From: Selenomonas ruminantium subsp. lactilytica TAM6421 | Lineage (GTDB): Bacteria; Bacillota; Negativicutes; Selenomonadales; Selenomonadaceae | Length of the DNA: 64,000 nt | Direction of reading: 5' to 3' | Assembly (NCBI RefSeq): GCF_000284095.1 | Contig: NC_017068.1 | Location: 1,364,001 to 1,428,000 of the forward strand | In this document: one piece after another, positions 39,465 to 48,071 of the stretch | Layout of the letters: every line of letters begins with the position of its first letter | Numbering within the stretch: the first letter of the stretch is position 1 | Notes under the pieces: model-generated | Seen by the model: the letters and a program-made list of their open reading frames with translations, nothing else | Databases searched by the model: none | What the model was told of the DNA's origin: nothing | Position numbers and translations under genes: made by a program

Positions 39465-41258
39465 TTGCGTAGGATGTTAATAAAGTGGTTAATAATTTTG
39501 CTGATGGCAGTAATGGAGCTCATGGGGCATATTGGTGCAGTAAATGCGGCTCCAGCCTACCATTCCATGATGAATCCTGTGGAAGGGGAAATGGTTGTTA
39601 CTTCTGATTTTGGCTGGCGTACACATCCCATAACTGGAACGCAGAAATTCCATTCCGGGATTGACTTAGGGTACGATTATGGTATGCCCATCCATGCTGC
39701 TTGCGGCGGTACGGTGACAACTGCTGGCTGGGTAAGCGGCTATGGCTATCTGGTGGCCATCGACCATGGTGGCAGCATCGAAACCCTCTATGGTCATAAT
39801 GAGATGCTGACCGTAACTGCAGGCCAGACGGTAAAGATGGGAGAGGTGATTGCCTATGCTGGCTCCACAGGAAATTCCACCGGCCCTCATTGCCATTTTG
39901 AGGTAAGGGTAAACGGGGAGCCGGTAAATCCCTGGGACTGGCTCTCAGGGATGCCACCGTCAGGAGCCGGGGGCATGATGATGGATGAAGACATTGTGGC
40001 TGTAAACTACGATGCCTATTACGATTTTTGCAAGCCTATCCGGGAGATGGAGGAAAAGATTGCCGAGGTTTGCACCAAGGGACTATCTATCATTCAGGAT
40101 AACCTCAGGTGGCTGTTCTGGGCGCTGATGACCATTGATATTGCGATTCAAGGCTTAGGGATGCTTCTTGGGGAGGACAGGAACAGCATTTACATAAGCA
40201 GATGGTTGACAACCAAGTGCATATTCTACGGCTTCCTGACCTATATATTTTGGCATTGGGGAGATTTGGCCAATATCCTGAGGGATTATTTTGTCAGCAT
40301 GGGAGCGTTTGCTACTGGCAATGATTATGCGGCGGCAGGCAAGATACTTTCTGATCCGGCTGCTATTGTGGAAATTGGCGCAAGATATGTAGGCCCAATT
40401 TTTGAATATCTGGGTACCATGTGGGGGATAAGCGTCATGTTTCATTTGCCCACTGTCATTATCTGTATCCTCACGATAATCTGTGTGCTGGCCTGCTTCT
40501 TCTACATTGGCATCATGATTGGCATGGCCTATATCGAGTTTTACTGTACCGCGCTGTTCAGTCTGTTGGGATTCAGCTTTACACCCTTTCAGGGGACGAG
40601 AAGTTTTGGGGCTACAGCCATTACAGGCCTGATAATGAGTACCATAAAGCTGATGGTTATGACAGTAACTGCCCTGTTGCTGGTGGTAGCATTAAAGGAT
40701 TCCGTGCCCAAGGATTATTTTGATACAACAGTCGAATCTGTGGCTGCAGGCGGTAATTTCCAGTCGGTGGAAGAGTTTGCAGCGGCCATCCGTCAGGTGG
40801 AAACAGGAGGCTGTGAAGATCCTTATCATACTCCATCGGCGGATGGATACGGGTATGGAGCCTATCAGATAAGCTACAGCAACTGGGAAAGCTGGTGCGC
40901 AGAGGCCGGTATCAGTCCGGCACCGCCTATGCCATGGCCAGCTGAAGTACAGGACATTGTAGCCAAGCATAAGATGCAGGTGCTTTATGCCCAGTATGGA
41001 AATTGGCATGACGTGGCCATTGTCTGGAATGCAGGCTCAGTGGTGTCCTGGGATGAAGCCTACTGGCAGAAAGTCATTAATAGCGGCGGTACAAGAGTGG
41101 AGAAAACCATTAAGCTCACGGTACTGTTGAAAATGATGCTGGTAGCTATAGCGGCCATGATATTTGGCCATGAGGATTGTAAAGTGATTATGGAACTGTT
41201 TGCCGGACATGGTTTCCGGTTCAAAAGACAGGGAATGATAAGGGGGGTCCGGTTATGA
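39465..41258 (+). CDS. M23 peptidase / membrane channel / transglycosylase fusion
   Basis: A 597-residue protein with three parts. After a signal sequence (cleaved near residue 28) comes an M23 (LytM) peptidase domain with the zinc ligands His63 and Asp67 (FHSGIDLG) and His142/His144 (PHCHFEV). A central VirB6/TrbL-like membrane part (about 205-425) has four or five helices, e.g. TVIICILTIICVLACFFYI. A soluble transglycosylase-like domain follows (about 433-545; IRQVETGG with candidate catalytic Glu, YGYGAYQIS). TTG 39465 follows AAAAGGGA; ATG 39474 is an alternative. It would cut peptide and glycan bonds of the wall at the channel itself. Confidence 0.78.
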   Translation: MRRMLIKWLIILLMAVMELMGHIGAVNAAPAYHSMMNPVEGEMVVTSDFGWRTHPITGTQKFHSGIDLGYDYGMPIHAACGGTVTTAGWVSGYGYLVAIDHGGSIETLYGHNEMLTVTAGQTVKMGEVIAYAGSTGNSTGPHCHFEVRVNGEPVNPWDWLSGMPPSGAGGMMMDEDIVAVNYDAYYDFCKPIREMEEKIAEVCTKGLSIIQDNLRWLFWALMTIDIAIQGLGMLLGEDRNSIYISRWLTTKCIFYGFLTYIFWHWGDLANILRDYFVSMGAFATGNDYAAAGKILSDPAAIVEIGARYVGPIFEYLGTMWGISVMFHLPTVIICILTIICVLACFFYIGIMIGMAYIEFYCTALFSLLGFSFTPFQGTRSFGATAITGLIMSTIKLMVMTVTALLLVVALKDSVPKDYFDTTVESVAAGGNFQSVEEFAAAIRQVETGGCEDPYHTPSADGYGYGAYQISYSNWESWCAEAGISPAPPMPWPAEVQDIVAKHKMQVLYAQYGNWHDVAIVWNAGSVVSWDEAYWQKVINSGGTRVEKTIKLTVLLKMMLVAIAAMIFGHEDCKVIMELFAGHGFRFKRQGMIRGVRL

Positions 41259-42079
41259 GGATATCAAAACATATTGCTGTGGCAGTAACGGCTGTGATCT
41301 TTGTTTTGGGAACAGCAACTTCTGAGGCACATTCAATTCCCGGCGTGGACAGGCCCTACGATCCGGTCAACTATTACAGCCGGGAAAGCATTTCCTATGC
41401 AGATAGCAGGCCGTCGTTCTTTGCTCTGCGTGAGTTGATGCAAGGGGATGTCTATGATTACACGCGACATCTCAAGAGTATACTATTTGGTGATAAGTTT
41501 GAAGGTTGGCTGGCAAATCTTATGGACAGCAATATGCGCTGGCTGCGGGATATGCTGGGGCTGGGAAATAAGAGCAAGACTATTCTGGCCGGGATTGGAA
41601 ATGGTGGCAAGGATTTTGGCATTCCCGACTGGATGTTGGGAGATAAGCTGCTGGTGGATTACGGCAGTAAATGGGTTCGGACAGGGAAGGAAGATGATGG
41701 AAAATATAGCTGGGTAGCCAAAATCCTTGCGGAAGGCATTGAAAATGCCAGAAAGAATCAGGAAGATTTGGATGAGCGCATGGGAACAATGAATGTAATT
41801 CTCAGAAATACGCAGGACGCTGAAGGCAATATGGAAGCCATGCAGTCCGAAACGCAGATGCAGGGACTTATGGATAGTGAGATTGCGCGAAGGGGGCAGC
41901 TGCTGGCTAATCAGGCATTGGTTCAATCAGCTGGTGACCGATTAAGGCTGGATAGGGAGCGGCGTGCTATGCTGGCTGAAGACCGGGTAATGACACTAAA
42001 AATTATGGACAGGAACAACATGACCGAGCAGGACAGGGGTGTGGGGGTAAAGGAGGGGGCCGGATTCAAGGATTTCTAA
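41255..42079 (+). CDS. Second VirB5/TrbJ-like exported protein
   Basis: This 274-residue protein has a signal peptide (MRISKHIAVAVTAVIFVLGT, cleavage after EAH region near residue 26). Its C-terminal half is helical, with AEGNMEAMQSETQMQGLMDS resembling AEGNLQAVQANTQVMG in the TrbJ-like protein at 36579-37352. The N-terminal half is different and Asp/Gly rich. It overlaps the fusion gene by 4 bases and ends block 2. A role at the pilus tip or as partner of the fusion protein is inferred. Confidence 0.6.
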   Translation: MRISKHIAVAVTAVIFVLGTATSEAHSIPGVDRPYDPVNYYSRESISYADSRPSFFALRELMQGDVYDYTRHLKSILFGDKFEGWLANLMDSNMRWLRDMLGLGNKSKTILAGIGNGGKDFGIPDWMLGDKLLVDYGSKWVRTGKEDDGKYSWVAKILAEGIENARKNQEDLDERMGTMNVILRNTQDAEGNMEAMQSETQMQGLMDSEIARRGQLLANQALVQSAGDRLRLDRERRAMLAEDRVMTLKIMDRNNMTEQDRGVGVKEGAGFKDF

Positions 42080-42179
42080 CGTTGAACAGGAAGGTATGAA
42101 AATAATTATCAATCATGCAGGATGTCGGATGGATTTGTAGAAATAATATAATCAGTGTTGAATTCGACTGGAGGACTGC

Positions 42180-42533
42180 ATGATGGATAAAGCAACGATT
42201 AAGGCAAAAGTGGAAGCTATGGTGGCAGCACCTAGCTGTTGCGCAGAACTTAAAGAGGCAGGCGAACGCTACCTGAAAGCCGTTGGAACCGCAGATGAGA
42301 AAACTGAGGGTAAAAAGCTCATCGATGAACTGAAAGCTGATGTATGTACGATTGATGATGTAATCGGCTTATTTACCTCAGCCAAGGGCGAAGAACTCTT
42401 TGGCAAGGAAAGGGCAGCCAGCATGGCTGAGCATGCCAAGGAAGTTAAGGCCAACGGCGGCAAGTATTGCGATTGTCTGGCCTGTGCTCCAGGCAAGGAA
42501 CTCATGGATGCGGAAGCAGATATTGTAGGTTAA
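42180..42533 (+). CDS. Small protein with C-terminal Cys cluster
   Basis: This 117-residue, mainly helical protein has a Cys pair near the start (APSCCAELKEAG) and a CDCLAC cluster near the end (GGKYCDCLACAPG). I recall near relatives across Clostridia and Negativicutes that are sometimes labelled as Hsp90-like without evidence. The Cys cluster suggests metal or redox chemistry. ATG 42180 follows GGAGG. It is a single-gene unit with its own terminator. Confidence 0.65.
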   Translation: MMDKATIKAKVEAMVAAPSCCAELKEAGERYLKAVGTADEKTEGKKLIDELKADVCTIDDVIGLFTSAKGEELFGKERAASMAEHAKEVKANGGKYCDCLACAPGKELMDAEADIVG

Positions 42534-42540
42534 CGGCAAG

Positions 42541-42568
42541 GCGGCAGAAGCAACAACTGCCGCTTTTT
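42541..42568 (+). terminator. Terminator after the Cys-cluster gene
   Basis: GCGGCAG and CTGCCGC form a 7-bp stem with a 9-base loop, followed by TTTTTGC. Confidence 0.75.
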
Positions 42569-42595
42569 GCATGCAACAGATAAGGTGGCTTAGGT

Positions 42596-43357
42596 ATGGA
42601 AGATAAGAAAATAGCAATTATTACAGGTGCGTCCAGCGGGCTGGGCGCAGAGTATGCGCGGCTCTTGGATAAGGAAGGATTGGCGGAAATCTGGCTGATT
42701 GCCAGAAGAAAAGACAGGCTGGAGACTCTGACAAGAACTCTGGAAACGAAGTGCCGATGCCTTGTCATGGATTTAACGGATGAGGAAGCACTGAATACGC
42801 TGGAGACTGAAGTTGCAGCAGCGAAGATGACTGTAGCATATCTGGTAAATGCTGCTGGATTTGGATGTATAGGTCTTAGTAGAGAATGTTCCCGGGAAAA
42901 ACTGCAACAAATGGTAAAACTGAATGATATGGCTGCACTGGCCATTACGGAAATATGCATTCCCTATATGGAAAAGGGAAGCATCATCCTGCAGATAGCT
43001 TCCTGTTCTGCATTCCAGCCGATTCCCAATCTGGCTGTTTATGCAGCCAGTAAAGCATTCCTGCTGTCCTACAGCCGTGCTCTAAGTGTAGAACTTCAGG
43101 ATACAGGCATTCAGGTTACAGCGGTGTGTCCATTCTGGATAAAGGACACGGAATTCGTGGATAAGGCAAAAGAAACAGACAAACATGAGGTATACCGGGA
43201 TATGCCCGGAGCGACGAATGCGAAACATGTTGCTGAGACTTCACTTCGGGCAGCAAAGGCCGGCACGGTTGTTTGTACGCCAGATCCTGTAAGTACAGTA
43301 CATCGCATAGTGGCTTCAATATTGCCTCATTGGATGCTGGCGAGAATTTGTAAATAA
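42596..43357 (+). CDS. SDR-family NAD(P)-dependent oxidoreductase
   Basis: A 253-residue short-chain dehydrogenase of normal length. The cofactor loop is TGASSGLGAEYARL (residues 8-21), NAAG is present as LVNAAGFGC, and the catalytic Tyr and Lys lie in YAASKAFLLS with an upstream Ser in LQIASCSAF. The substrate is unknown; the general shape is like SDRs acting on short-chain ketones or lipids. It is unrelated to mating and looks like cargo. Confidence 0.88.
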   Translation: MEDKKIAIITGASSGLGAEYARLLDKEGLAEIWLIARRKDRLETLTRTLETKCRCLVMDLTDEEALNTLETEVAAAKMTVAYLVNAAGFGCIGLSRECSREKLQQMVKLNDMAALAITEICIPYMEKGSIILQIASCSAFQPIPNLAVYAASKAFLLSYSRALSVELQDTGIQVTAVCPFWIKDTEFVDKAKETDKHEVYRDMPGATNAKHVAETSLRAAKAGTVVCTPDPVSTVHRIVASILPHWMLARICK

Positions 43358-43436
43358 GCGGGTTAGATTGTATGTTCCATTCTAAGGGAATCTTAATACA
43401 GGCATAGTATGATAGATTACCAAGGGGGATGGAACT

Positions 43437-43952
43437 GTGATAAATAAATTTAAACAGGTTTTATCTAAAATCGGTAAATGTTTAGGCTATGGTTTATTAT
43501 TAGGTGCCATAGCCTTAATCGCATATGTTGGATATAGCATGGCGGCGTTCTTTTTTCACTTGGATTTATCGCAAAGCTATCGAAACATAGATGGTTATGA
43601 AGGAATTATTTTTGAAAAATCAGCTCGTGATGGCAGAACGCTTGCCTATAAGAGAACTTTTGCAGGACTGAGAGAAGCAGGCGAGAAAAACTCGGGTAAT
43701 AGTCAAAGTAAGGAACATGATGAAGGCGTGTATCTCACACTGAAAGAGAGACTGGGGGATGGCGTAAAATTCATTGATTATGCAGCGTCGCCTGATAATA
43801 GATATATCCTGTATGTTGTAACGGAAGATGTAAGCAAAGGTGCATCTACTGATACAGACCGGTATTATTATAAGGTACTTGATTTACAGGACAATTCATC
43901 CACAACGGTTTATAAGGGATATTTGCATGATTTTGCTGTAGAATGGCAATAA
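43437..43952 (+). CDS. Single-pass membrane protein
   Basis: This 171-residue protein has one membrane helix (about residues 17-38) and an extracytoplasmic soluble domain of about 130 residues (LKERLGDGVKFIDYAASPDN, then RYILYVVTEDV), which has a beta-propeller-like repeat flavour but is too short for a propeller. GTG start at 43437 follows GGGGGATGG. It opens the AT-rich accessory run. Family not recognised. Confidence 0.55.
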   Translation: MINKFKQVLSKIGKCLGYGLLLGAIALIAYVGYSMAAFFFHLDLSQSYRNIDGYEGIIFEKSARDGRTLAYKRTFAGLREAGEKNSGNSQSKEHDEGVYLTLKERLGDGVKFIDYAASPDNRYILYVVTEDVSKGASTDTDRYYYKVLDLQDNSSTTVYKGYLHDFAVEWQ

Positions 43953-43978
43953 AATCAAAAAAGATGGAGCTGTTGCAT

Positions 43979-44860
43979 ATGGGATTGGCAGATGTAATTC
44001 GGCAGATATATGGCGAAGAAGTTTATATAATAGACAAGGCAGAAATTACTGGCGGTGATATAAATGATGCATATCATCTATGCCTGAGTAATGGGGAGAA
44101 TCTGTTTATAAAGGTGAATGCTAAGGCGAAGGATGATTTCTTTGCAGCTGAAAAAATAGGTCTGGAAGCATTACATAAGGCTGGAGCTGTTACGCCATCG
44201 GTTATTGCCTATGGCAAAACGAAGGATAACTTGTCCTATTTGTTGCTGAATTACGTGAGAAGTTCGAGGCACAAGAGAACGTACTGGGAAGACTTAGGCC
44301 ATATGCTGGCACAGGTACACCGCGCTTCAATGGATAAGATAACTGGCGATAGCAGGTTTGGCTTTTCGGCAGATAATTACATCGGACAGACAAGGCAGAA
44401 AAATACAAGGACAGAGAGCTGGATTGAATTCTTTAGAACGTCAAGACTGGCTGTACAAATGAAGTTGGCTGCCGGGTATTTTGATAAAGATGACAAGCAA
44501 AGGTGTGAGAAACTGCTGGATAATCTGGAAAAATACCTTGTGGAACCGGAATTTCCATCGCTGATTCATGGCGATTTATGGAGCGGAAATGTAATGCCGG
44601 ATCATAACGGCAGTCCGATGCTTATTGATCCAGCTACTTACATAGGTCATCATGAGGCAGATATTGCTATGACGGAACTGTTTGGCGGGTTCTCGCCGGA
44701 GTTTTATGATGCCTATCATGAGATAATTCCAAAGGAGCCAGGCTATGCTGATCGGCGGGATTTATACAATATGTATCATTTGCTGAACCATTTGAATCTG
44801 TTTGGCAGATCATACCTTGCGGCAGTAAGAAGAATATTGAAAAGTTATTCGCAGAAGTGA
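43979..44860 (+). CDS. Fructosamine-3-kinase family protein
   Basis: A 293-residue kinase of the FN3K/choline kinase fold. Typical pieces are SGGDIN-like TGGDINDAYHLCL, FIKVNAKAK with the ATP-binding Lys, the catalytic loop LIHGDLWSGNVM, and MLIDPATYIGHHEADIAM with the metal-binding Asp. Bacterial members phosphorylate sugar adducts on protein amines, a deglycation step. ATG 43979 follows GATGGAGC; ATG 43943 overlaps the previous gene and lacks a site. It may be cargo or a repair enzyme. Confidence 0.85.
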   Translation: MGLADVIRQIYGEEVYIIDKAEITGGDINDAYHLCLSNGENLFIKVNAKAKDDFFAAEKIGLEALHKAGAVTPSVIAYGKTKDNLSYLLLNYVRSSRHKRTYWEDLGHMLAQVHRASMDKITGDSRFGFSADNYIGQTRQKNTRTESWIEFFRTSRLAVQMKLAAGYFDKDDKQRCEKLLDNLEKYLVEPEFPSLIHGDLWSGNVMPDHNGSPMLIDPATYIGHHEADIAMTELFGGFSPEFYDAYHEIIPKEPGYADRRDLYNMYHLLNHLNLFGRSYLAAVRRILKSYSQK

Positions 44861-44874
44861 GACATGAAAACAAA

Positions 44875-45477
44875 ATGACAATAGAGCAATACATGGATGA
44901 ACTAAAAATAGAGAAAAAAGATCACAATATCATTTTTGAATATCCTATTCCTGACGAATTAAAACGTTTTCTTAAGAAATACGAAGATACAGAACTGCCT
45001 TTTGGTGAAATATTTGACTATGGCACAATAAAGAAGATGTCGCAGAGACCGCCTTTTAACAATGAATGGTTTGTATTTGGAAAAGATAAATACTTTTCTT
45101 ATTGGGTTTGTAAGGTTGATGCAACCAAGGAAGAGAAGGTTTACACTACATGGGATCATGAAATGGATGAATGTGTTGGAGAAGCAGTTTGTAGTGATTT
45201 GCTGGAATTTCTTACCAGTTGCGAATTGGACTATGATGACTTTGAGGATACTGTTACGACATATACAGCTATACTATATAATAAAGCAAGTTTGTCTACG
45301 TTGGCATTGATAAATAATATATTAGGTCTGCAAATTTCCCCAAAGGAATTACTGGAAAAATCCAAAAGATGCCCGAATATTCTAGGAACAGTTTCCCATA
45401 AAACCATGAAAAAAGCAGAAGATGAAACATATAGGTTCATAAAACAGTATGTAAAGTTCAATAAGCGTGATTGGTGA
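44875..45477 (+). CDS. SUKH (SMI1/KNR4-like) immunity-type protein
   Basis: A 200-residue protein with a SUKH-like N-terminal pattern: YPIPDELKRFLKKYEDTELPFGE, read in two parts, followed by an acidic middle (DHEMDECVGEAVCSDLLEFL). SUKH proteins are among the commonest immunity proteins against contact-dependent and polymorphic toxins. It lies in a run of small unrelated genes, typical of immunity storage. ATG 44875 is preferred over the GTG at 44857 that touches the previous stop. Confidence 0.65.
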   Translation: MTIEQYMDELKIEKKDHNIIFEYPIPDELKRFLKKYEDTELPFGEIFDYGTIKKMSQRPPFNNEWFVFGKDKYFSYWVCKVDATKEEKVYTTWDHEMDECVGEAVCSDLLEFLTSCELDYDDFEDTVTTYTAILYNKASLSTLALINNILGLQISPKELLEKSKRCPNILGTVSHKTMKKAEDETYRFIKQYVKFNKRDW

Positions 45478-45494
45478 ACTGGAAAGGAAAGTCA

Positions 45495-47165
45495 ATGGAA
45501 TATAAATTTCAGCCTATGGTGCAGGAAGCCATAGAATTGATTTGGAAACAGGATGACTCAAAAAACTGTGAGAAGGGCCGGGCTTTGCTGCGCAGAGCAG
45601 CGGAGGACGGAGATGCGGAAGCCTGGGCGTTACTGTCCTTGACATATTTAGGAGAGCCATGGGTAGGGGAGATCAGAAACTTTGAGAAGAACATAGCAGA
45701 AGCCGAACGCTGCCTGAAAAAGAGCTTGTCAGAAGGCAGCCCTGTTGGCTTGATGGCAATCTTAGCCAGACGGGGACTCTATCCCACGGAAGAGACGGAC
45801 TTTTGGGATTACTGGGCCGATGAAAAAGAGACAGCTGTTGTAGAAATGGAAGAATATACCGAAGGCGATGGCAATGGTGAAGGCCTGGCAGCATATCTTT
45901 TTGGGATGGCTTATCTGCGTGGAGGTATTGATATACTGACAGGGAAAAGGCTGGAGAAAAGACAGCGGCAGGAGCTTGCAAAGCCTTTCTTGGAACATGC
46001 CCGGACTCAGGGTGTAAGGATGAATTACAATCCGGAGGAGATGTCAACATCCGACGTTTCAGATGCTGACTGGAGGTTAAAATTATGGCTGCAGAATGGC
46101 ATGATTATTACCTTTGACCACTATGATGCAGAAGAATTTCAGGCAGCATTGGAAATAATGGAAGACACCTATAAAGTCATAGAGCTATATCATGATAAGG
46201 ATTACCTCTCTGTTCGGCAGACAGAAGATAATTATGAACTCCATGCTATGTTGAACGGCCAAGCTGCCTTGCGCAGGGAAGAGTCAAGTGAACAGGTTTT
46301 ATGCCTTCTGCAGTCGTGGCGTAAGGGGAAGACAGACCTTTCATTAGAGGATTGGCAGAATGATGACCAGGCAGTGCAGTACGTAAAGTGGCAGCGGTAT
46401 CTGGATAAGGCGGAAGTTTGCAAAAATCGTGATGACATAGAAGAAATGGTAACGGAACTTAAAAAGGCTGCAAATATGGACTGTGGAAAGGCTATGGTTC
46501 GCTTGGGGTGTTATCATCAGGAAAAAAGAGAAAAGGATGCTGCCAAAAAGTGGTTTTTGCAGGCCATAAAAACGGAACCGCATGATGATGTAAAAGATGC
46601 CTGTTATTATCTGGGCTGCTTGGAAGATGGCCCGCTGGCTGTGCAGTATCTAAAAAAAGCTGCCGAGATGGGAGCTGCTTCTGCTTGGGCAAAGCTGGGG
46701 AACTGTTATAGTCAGGGGATGGGGACTCCCCTGGACAGCGAAAAGGCCATGATCTGTTACCAAAAAGGTGCAGACCTTGGGGACTATGAGGCTTTGTATG
46801 TTATGGCAAGCAGCTGCCGGAGCGAAGATGGAACGTGGCAGGATATACCGAAAGCAATATCCTGTTTGCGAAAGGTAGTATCCGAGGATAACGATTGGCA
46901 AAATGAGGCACGTCTCTTGTTGGCGCAAGTTTTCATGGCCCATAATCCTGGGAAAAACGCCAGTCGGATCGAAACATTGCTGGTGGAAACCAAATATGAC
47001 AAATACTTCCCCGGCTGGCTGGAACTGGCCCATTATTATAAAGCGCAGGGCAGAATCTATCAGTATGGCCAGGAGATGGATGCCCTAATCAAGGCAGGCT
47101 ATGAACCGGCCATAAAAGAAAAGGAAGATATGTATCGTGGCAGTGAATGGAGTATATTATTTTAA
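45495..47165 (+). CDS. Sel1-repeat protein
   Basis: A 556-residue protein made of Sel1/TPR-like helical repeats. Clear repeats are ALLRRAAEDGDAEAWALLSL near the start, and KMAKAM-like pieces such as YLKKAAEMGAASAWAKLGNC and CYQKGADLGDYEALYVMASS in the C-terminal half. Sel1 repeats mediate protein binding and are frequent in immunity loci. ATG 45495 follows AAAGGAAAG. It overlaps no neighbour and lies between two immunity-like genes. Confidence 0.8.
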   Translation: MEYKFQPMVQEAIELIWKQDDSKNCEKGRALLRRAAEDGDAEAWALLSLTYLGEPWVGEIRNFEKNIAEAERCLKKSLSEGSPVGLMAILARRGLYPTEETDFWDYWADEKETAVVEMEEYTEGDGNGEGLAAYLFGMAYLRGGIDILTGKRLEKRQRQELAKPFLEHARTQGVRMNYNPEEMSTSDVSDADWRLKLWLQNGMIITFDHYDAEEFQAALEIMEDTYKVIELYHDKDYLSVRQTEDNYELHAMLNGQAALRREESSEQVLCLLQSWRKGKTDLSLEDWQNDDQAVQYVKWQRYLDKAEVCKNRDDIEEMVTELKKAANMDCGKAMVRLGCYHQEKREKDAAKKWFLQAIKTEPHDDVKDACYYLGCLEDGPLAVQYLKKAAEMGAASAWAKLGNCYSQGMGTPLDSEKAMICYQKGADLGDYEALYVMASSCRSEDGTWQDIPKAISCLRKVVSEDNDWQNEARLLLAQVFMAHNPGKNASRIETLLVETKYDKYFPGWLELAHYYKAQGRIYQYGQEMDALIKAGYEPAIKEKEDMYRGSEWSILF

Positions 47166-47176
47166 GAAGGATAGTG

Positions 47177-47476
47177 ATGTTTTCAATGTATGATTGGGAT
47201 GTAATAAATGCTATTGTTAGCGTAACAGAATTAGTCAATATGGTGGCAGATGAATTTGATGAAATACCAAAAGAAATCGTTGATGAATTGAATCGTCTTA
47301 CGGGCAATTCGTGGGATTCTGATACTTATATTGAATATTGTTGTGAGTATTATGAATTCCCTAATAGTTTAGCGGAAGTAGTATATGCACTATTCCACGA
47401 AGGAGAATTTCCTCAAAATATTGAGCATACAGATGAATTGAATTCTAATTTGATTAAGTTTATATGTAAAGATTGA
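47177..47476 (+). CDS. Small acidic protein, immunity-like
   Basis: This 99-residue acidic product (MFSMYDWDVINAIVSVTELV at the start, then DEIPKEIVDELNRLTGNSWD) is soluble and small, the usual profile of an immunity protein. ATG 47177 follows AAGAAGGATAGTG. It lies 11 bases after the Sel1 gene. No family recognised. Confidence 0.5.
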   Translation: MFSMYDWDVINAIVSVTELVNMVADEFDEIPKEIVDELNRLTGNSWDSDTYIEYCCEYYEFPNSLAEVVYALFHEGEFPQNIEHTDELNSNLIKFICKD

Positions 47477-47513
47477 TTAAATTTAAAAACATAATGCTGA
47501 TGGAGTAGAAATT

Positions 47514-48056
47514 ATGGAAGTGCAAATACAGCAGGAAATCTGTCCGCCACCGGATAGTCTTACTTTTGCGGATGTGGATTCTAAGCTGCTAAGGTGGATA
47601 GAGGCAGAACAAGCTATAGTCAAGGTCGTCAATGGATGGAAATGCCATAAAGATGATGTACAGAAGCAGAGAAAGGGGAGACGTTATCTGTTGGAAAAGC
47701 ATGAGGCAGGCTCACGGCCTCAGTTGATAGACCAGATTATGAGCTTGGGAAGTTTGTCTCCCAACTCAGTCTGGGACATGTCAAAGGCCATCGAACTGGC
47801 AACCATCGGATATTTAGCGGGCTACCTGACTTTGCGGGAAGCGTTGAATGTTTCGGTTACTGCAGGTAAGCGTATACAGAAATGTACCAGCAGTTGGGAA
47901 AACATGGGAATGGCCTATCTTCGTTATCTGAAAACCTTTGAAGGCAACTCCGAAAGGCTGAGAGCCAGCGAGGCAGCCTTTGAACAACTAAGGAACTCCT
48001 CGGATTCCCCTTATAAAGCGGTGTCGTTTGAAATGGAACTAAAAAAGACCTGGTAA
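47514..48056 (+). CDS. DUF1266-like protein
   Basis: This 180-residue soluble protein contains the DUF1266 pattern: SVWDMSKAIELATIGYLAGY, then LTLREALNVSVTAGKRIQ and SSWENMGMAYLRYL. DUF1266 proteins are found in polymorphic toxin and immunity loci and may serve as immunity or adaptor proteins. It follows two immunity-like genes in the same direction. Confidence 0.7.
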   Translation: MEVQIQQEICPPPDSLTFADVDSKLLRWIEAEQAIVKVVNGWKCHKDDVQKQRKGRRYLLEKHEAGSRPQLIDQIMSLGSLSPNSVWDMSKAIELATIGYLAGYLTLREALNVSVTAGKRIQKCTSSWENMGMAYLRYLKTFEGNSERLRASEAAFEQLRNSSDSPYKAVSFEMELKKTW

Positions 48057-48071
48057 ATAGGGCTGTGGATT

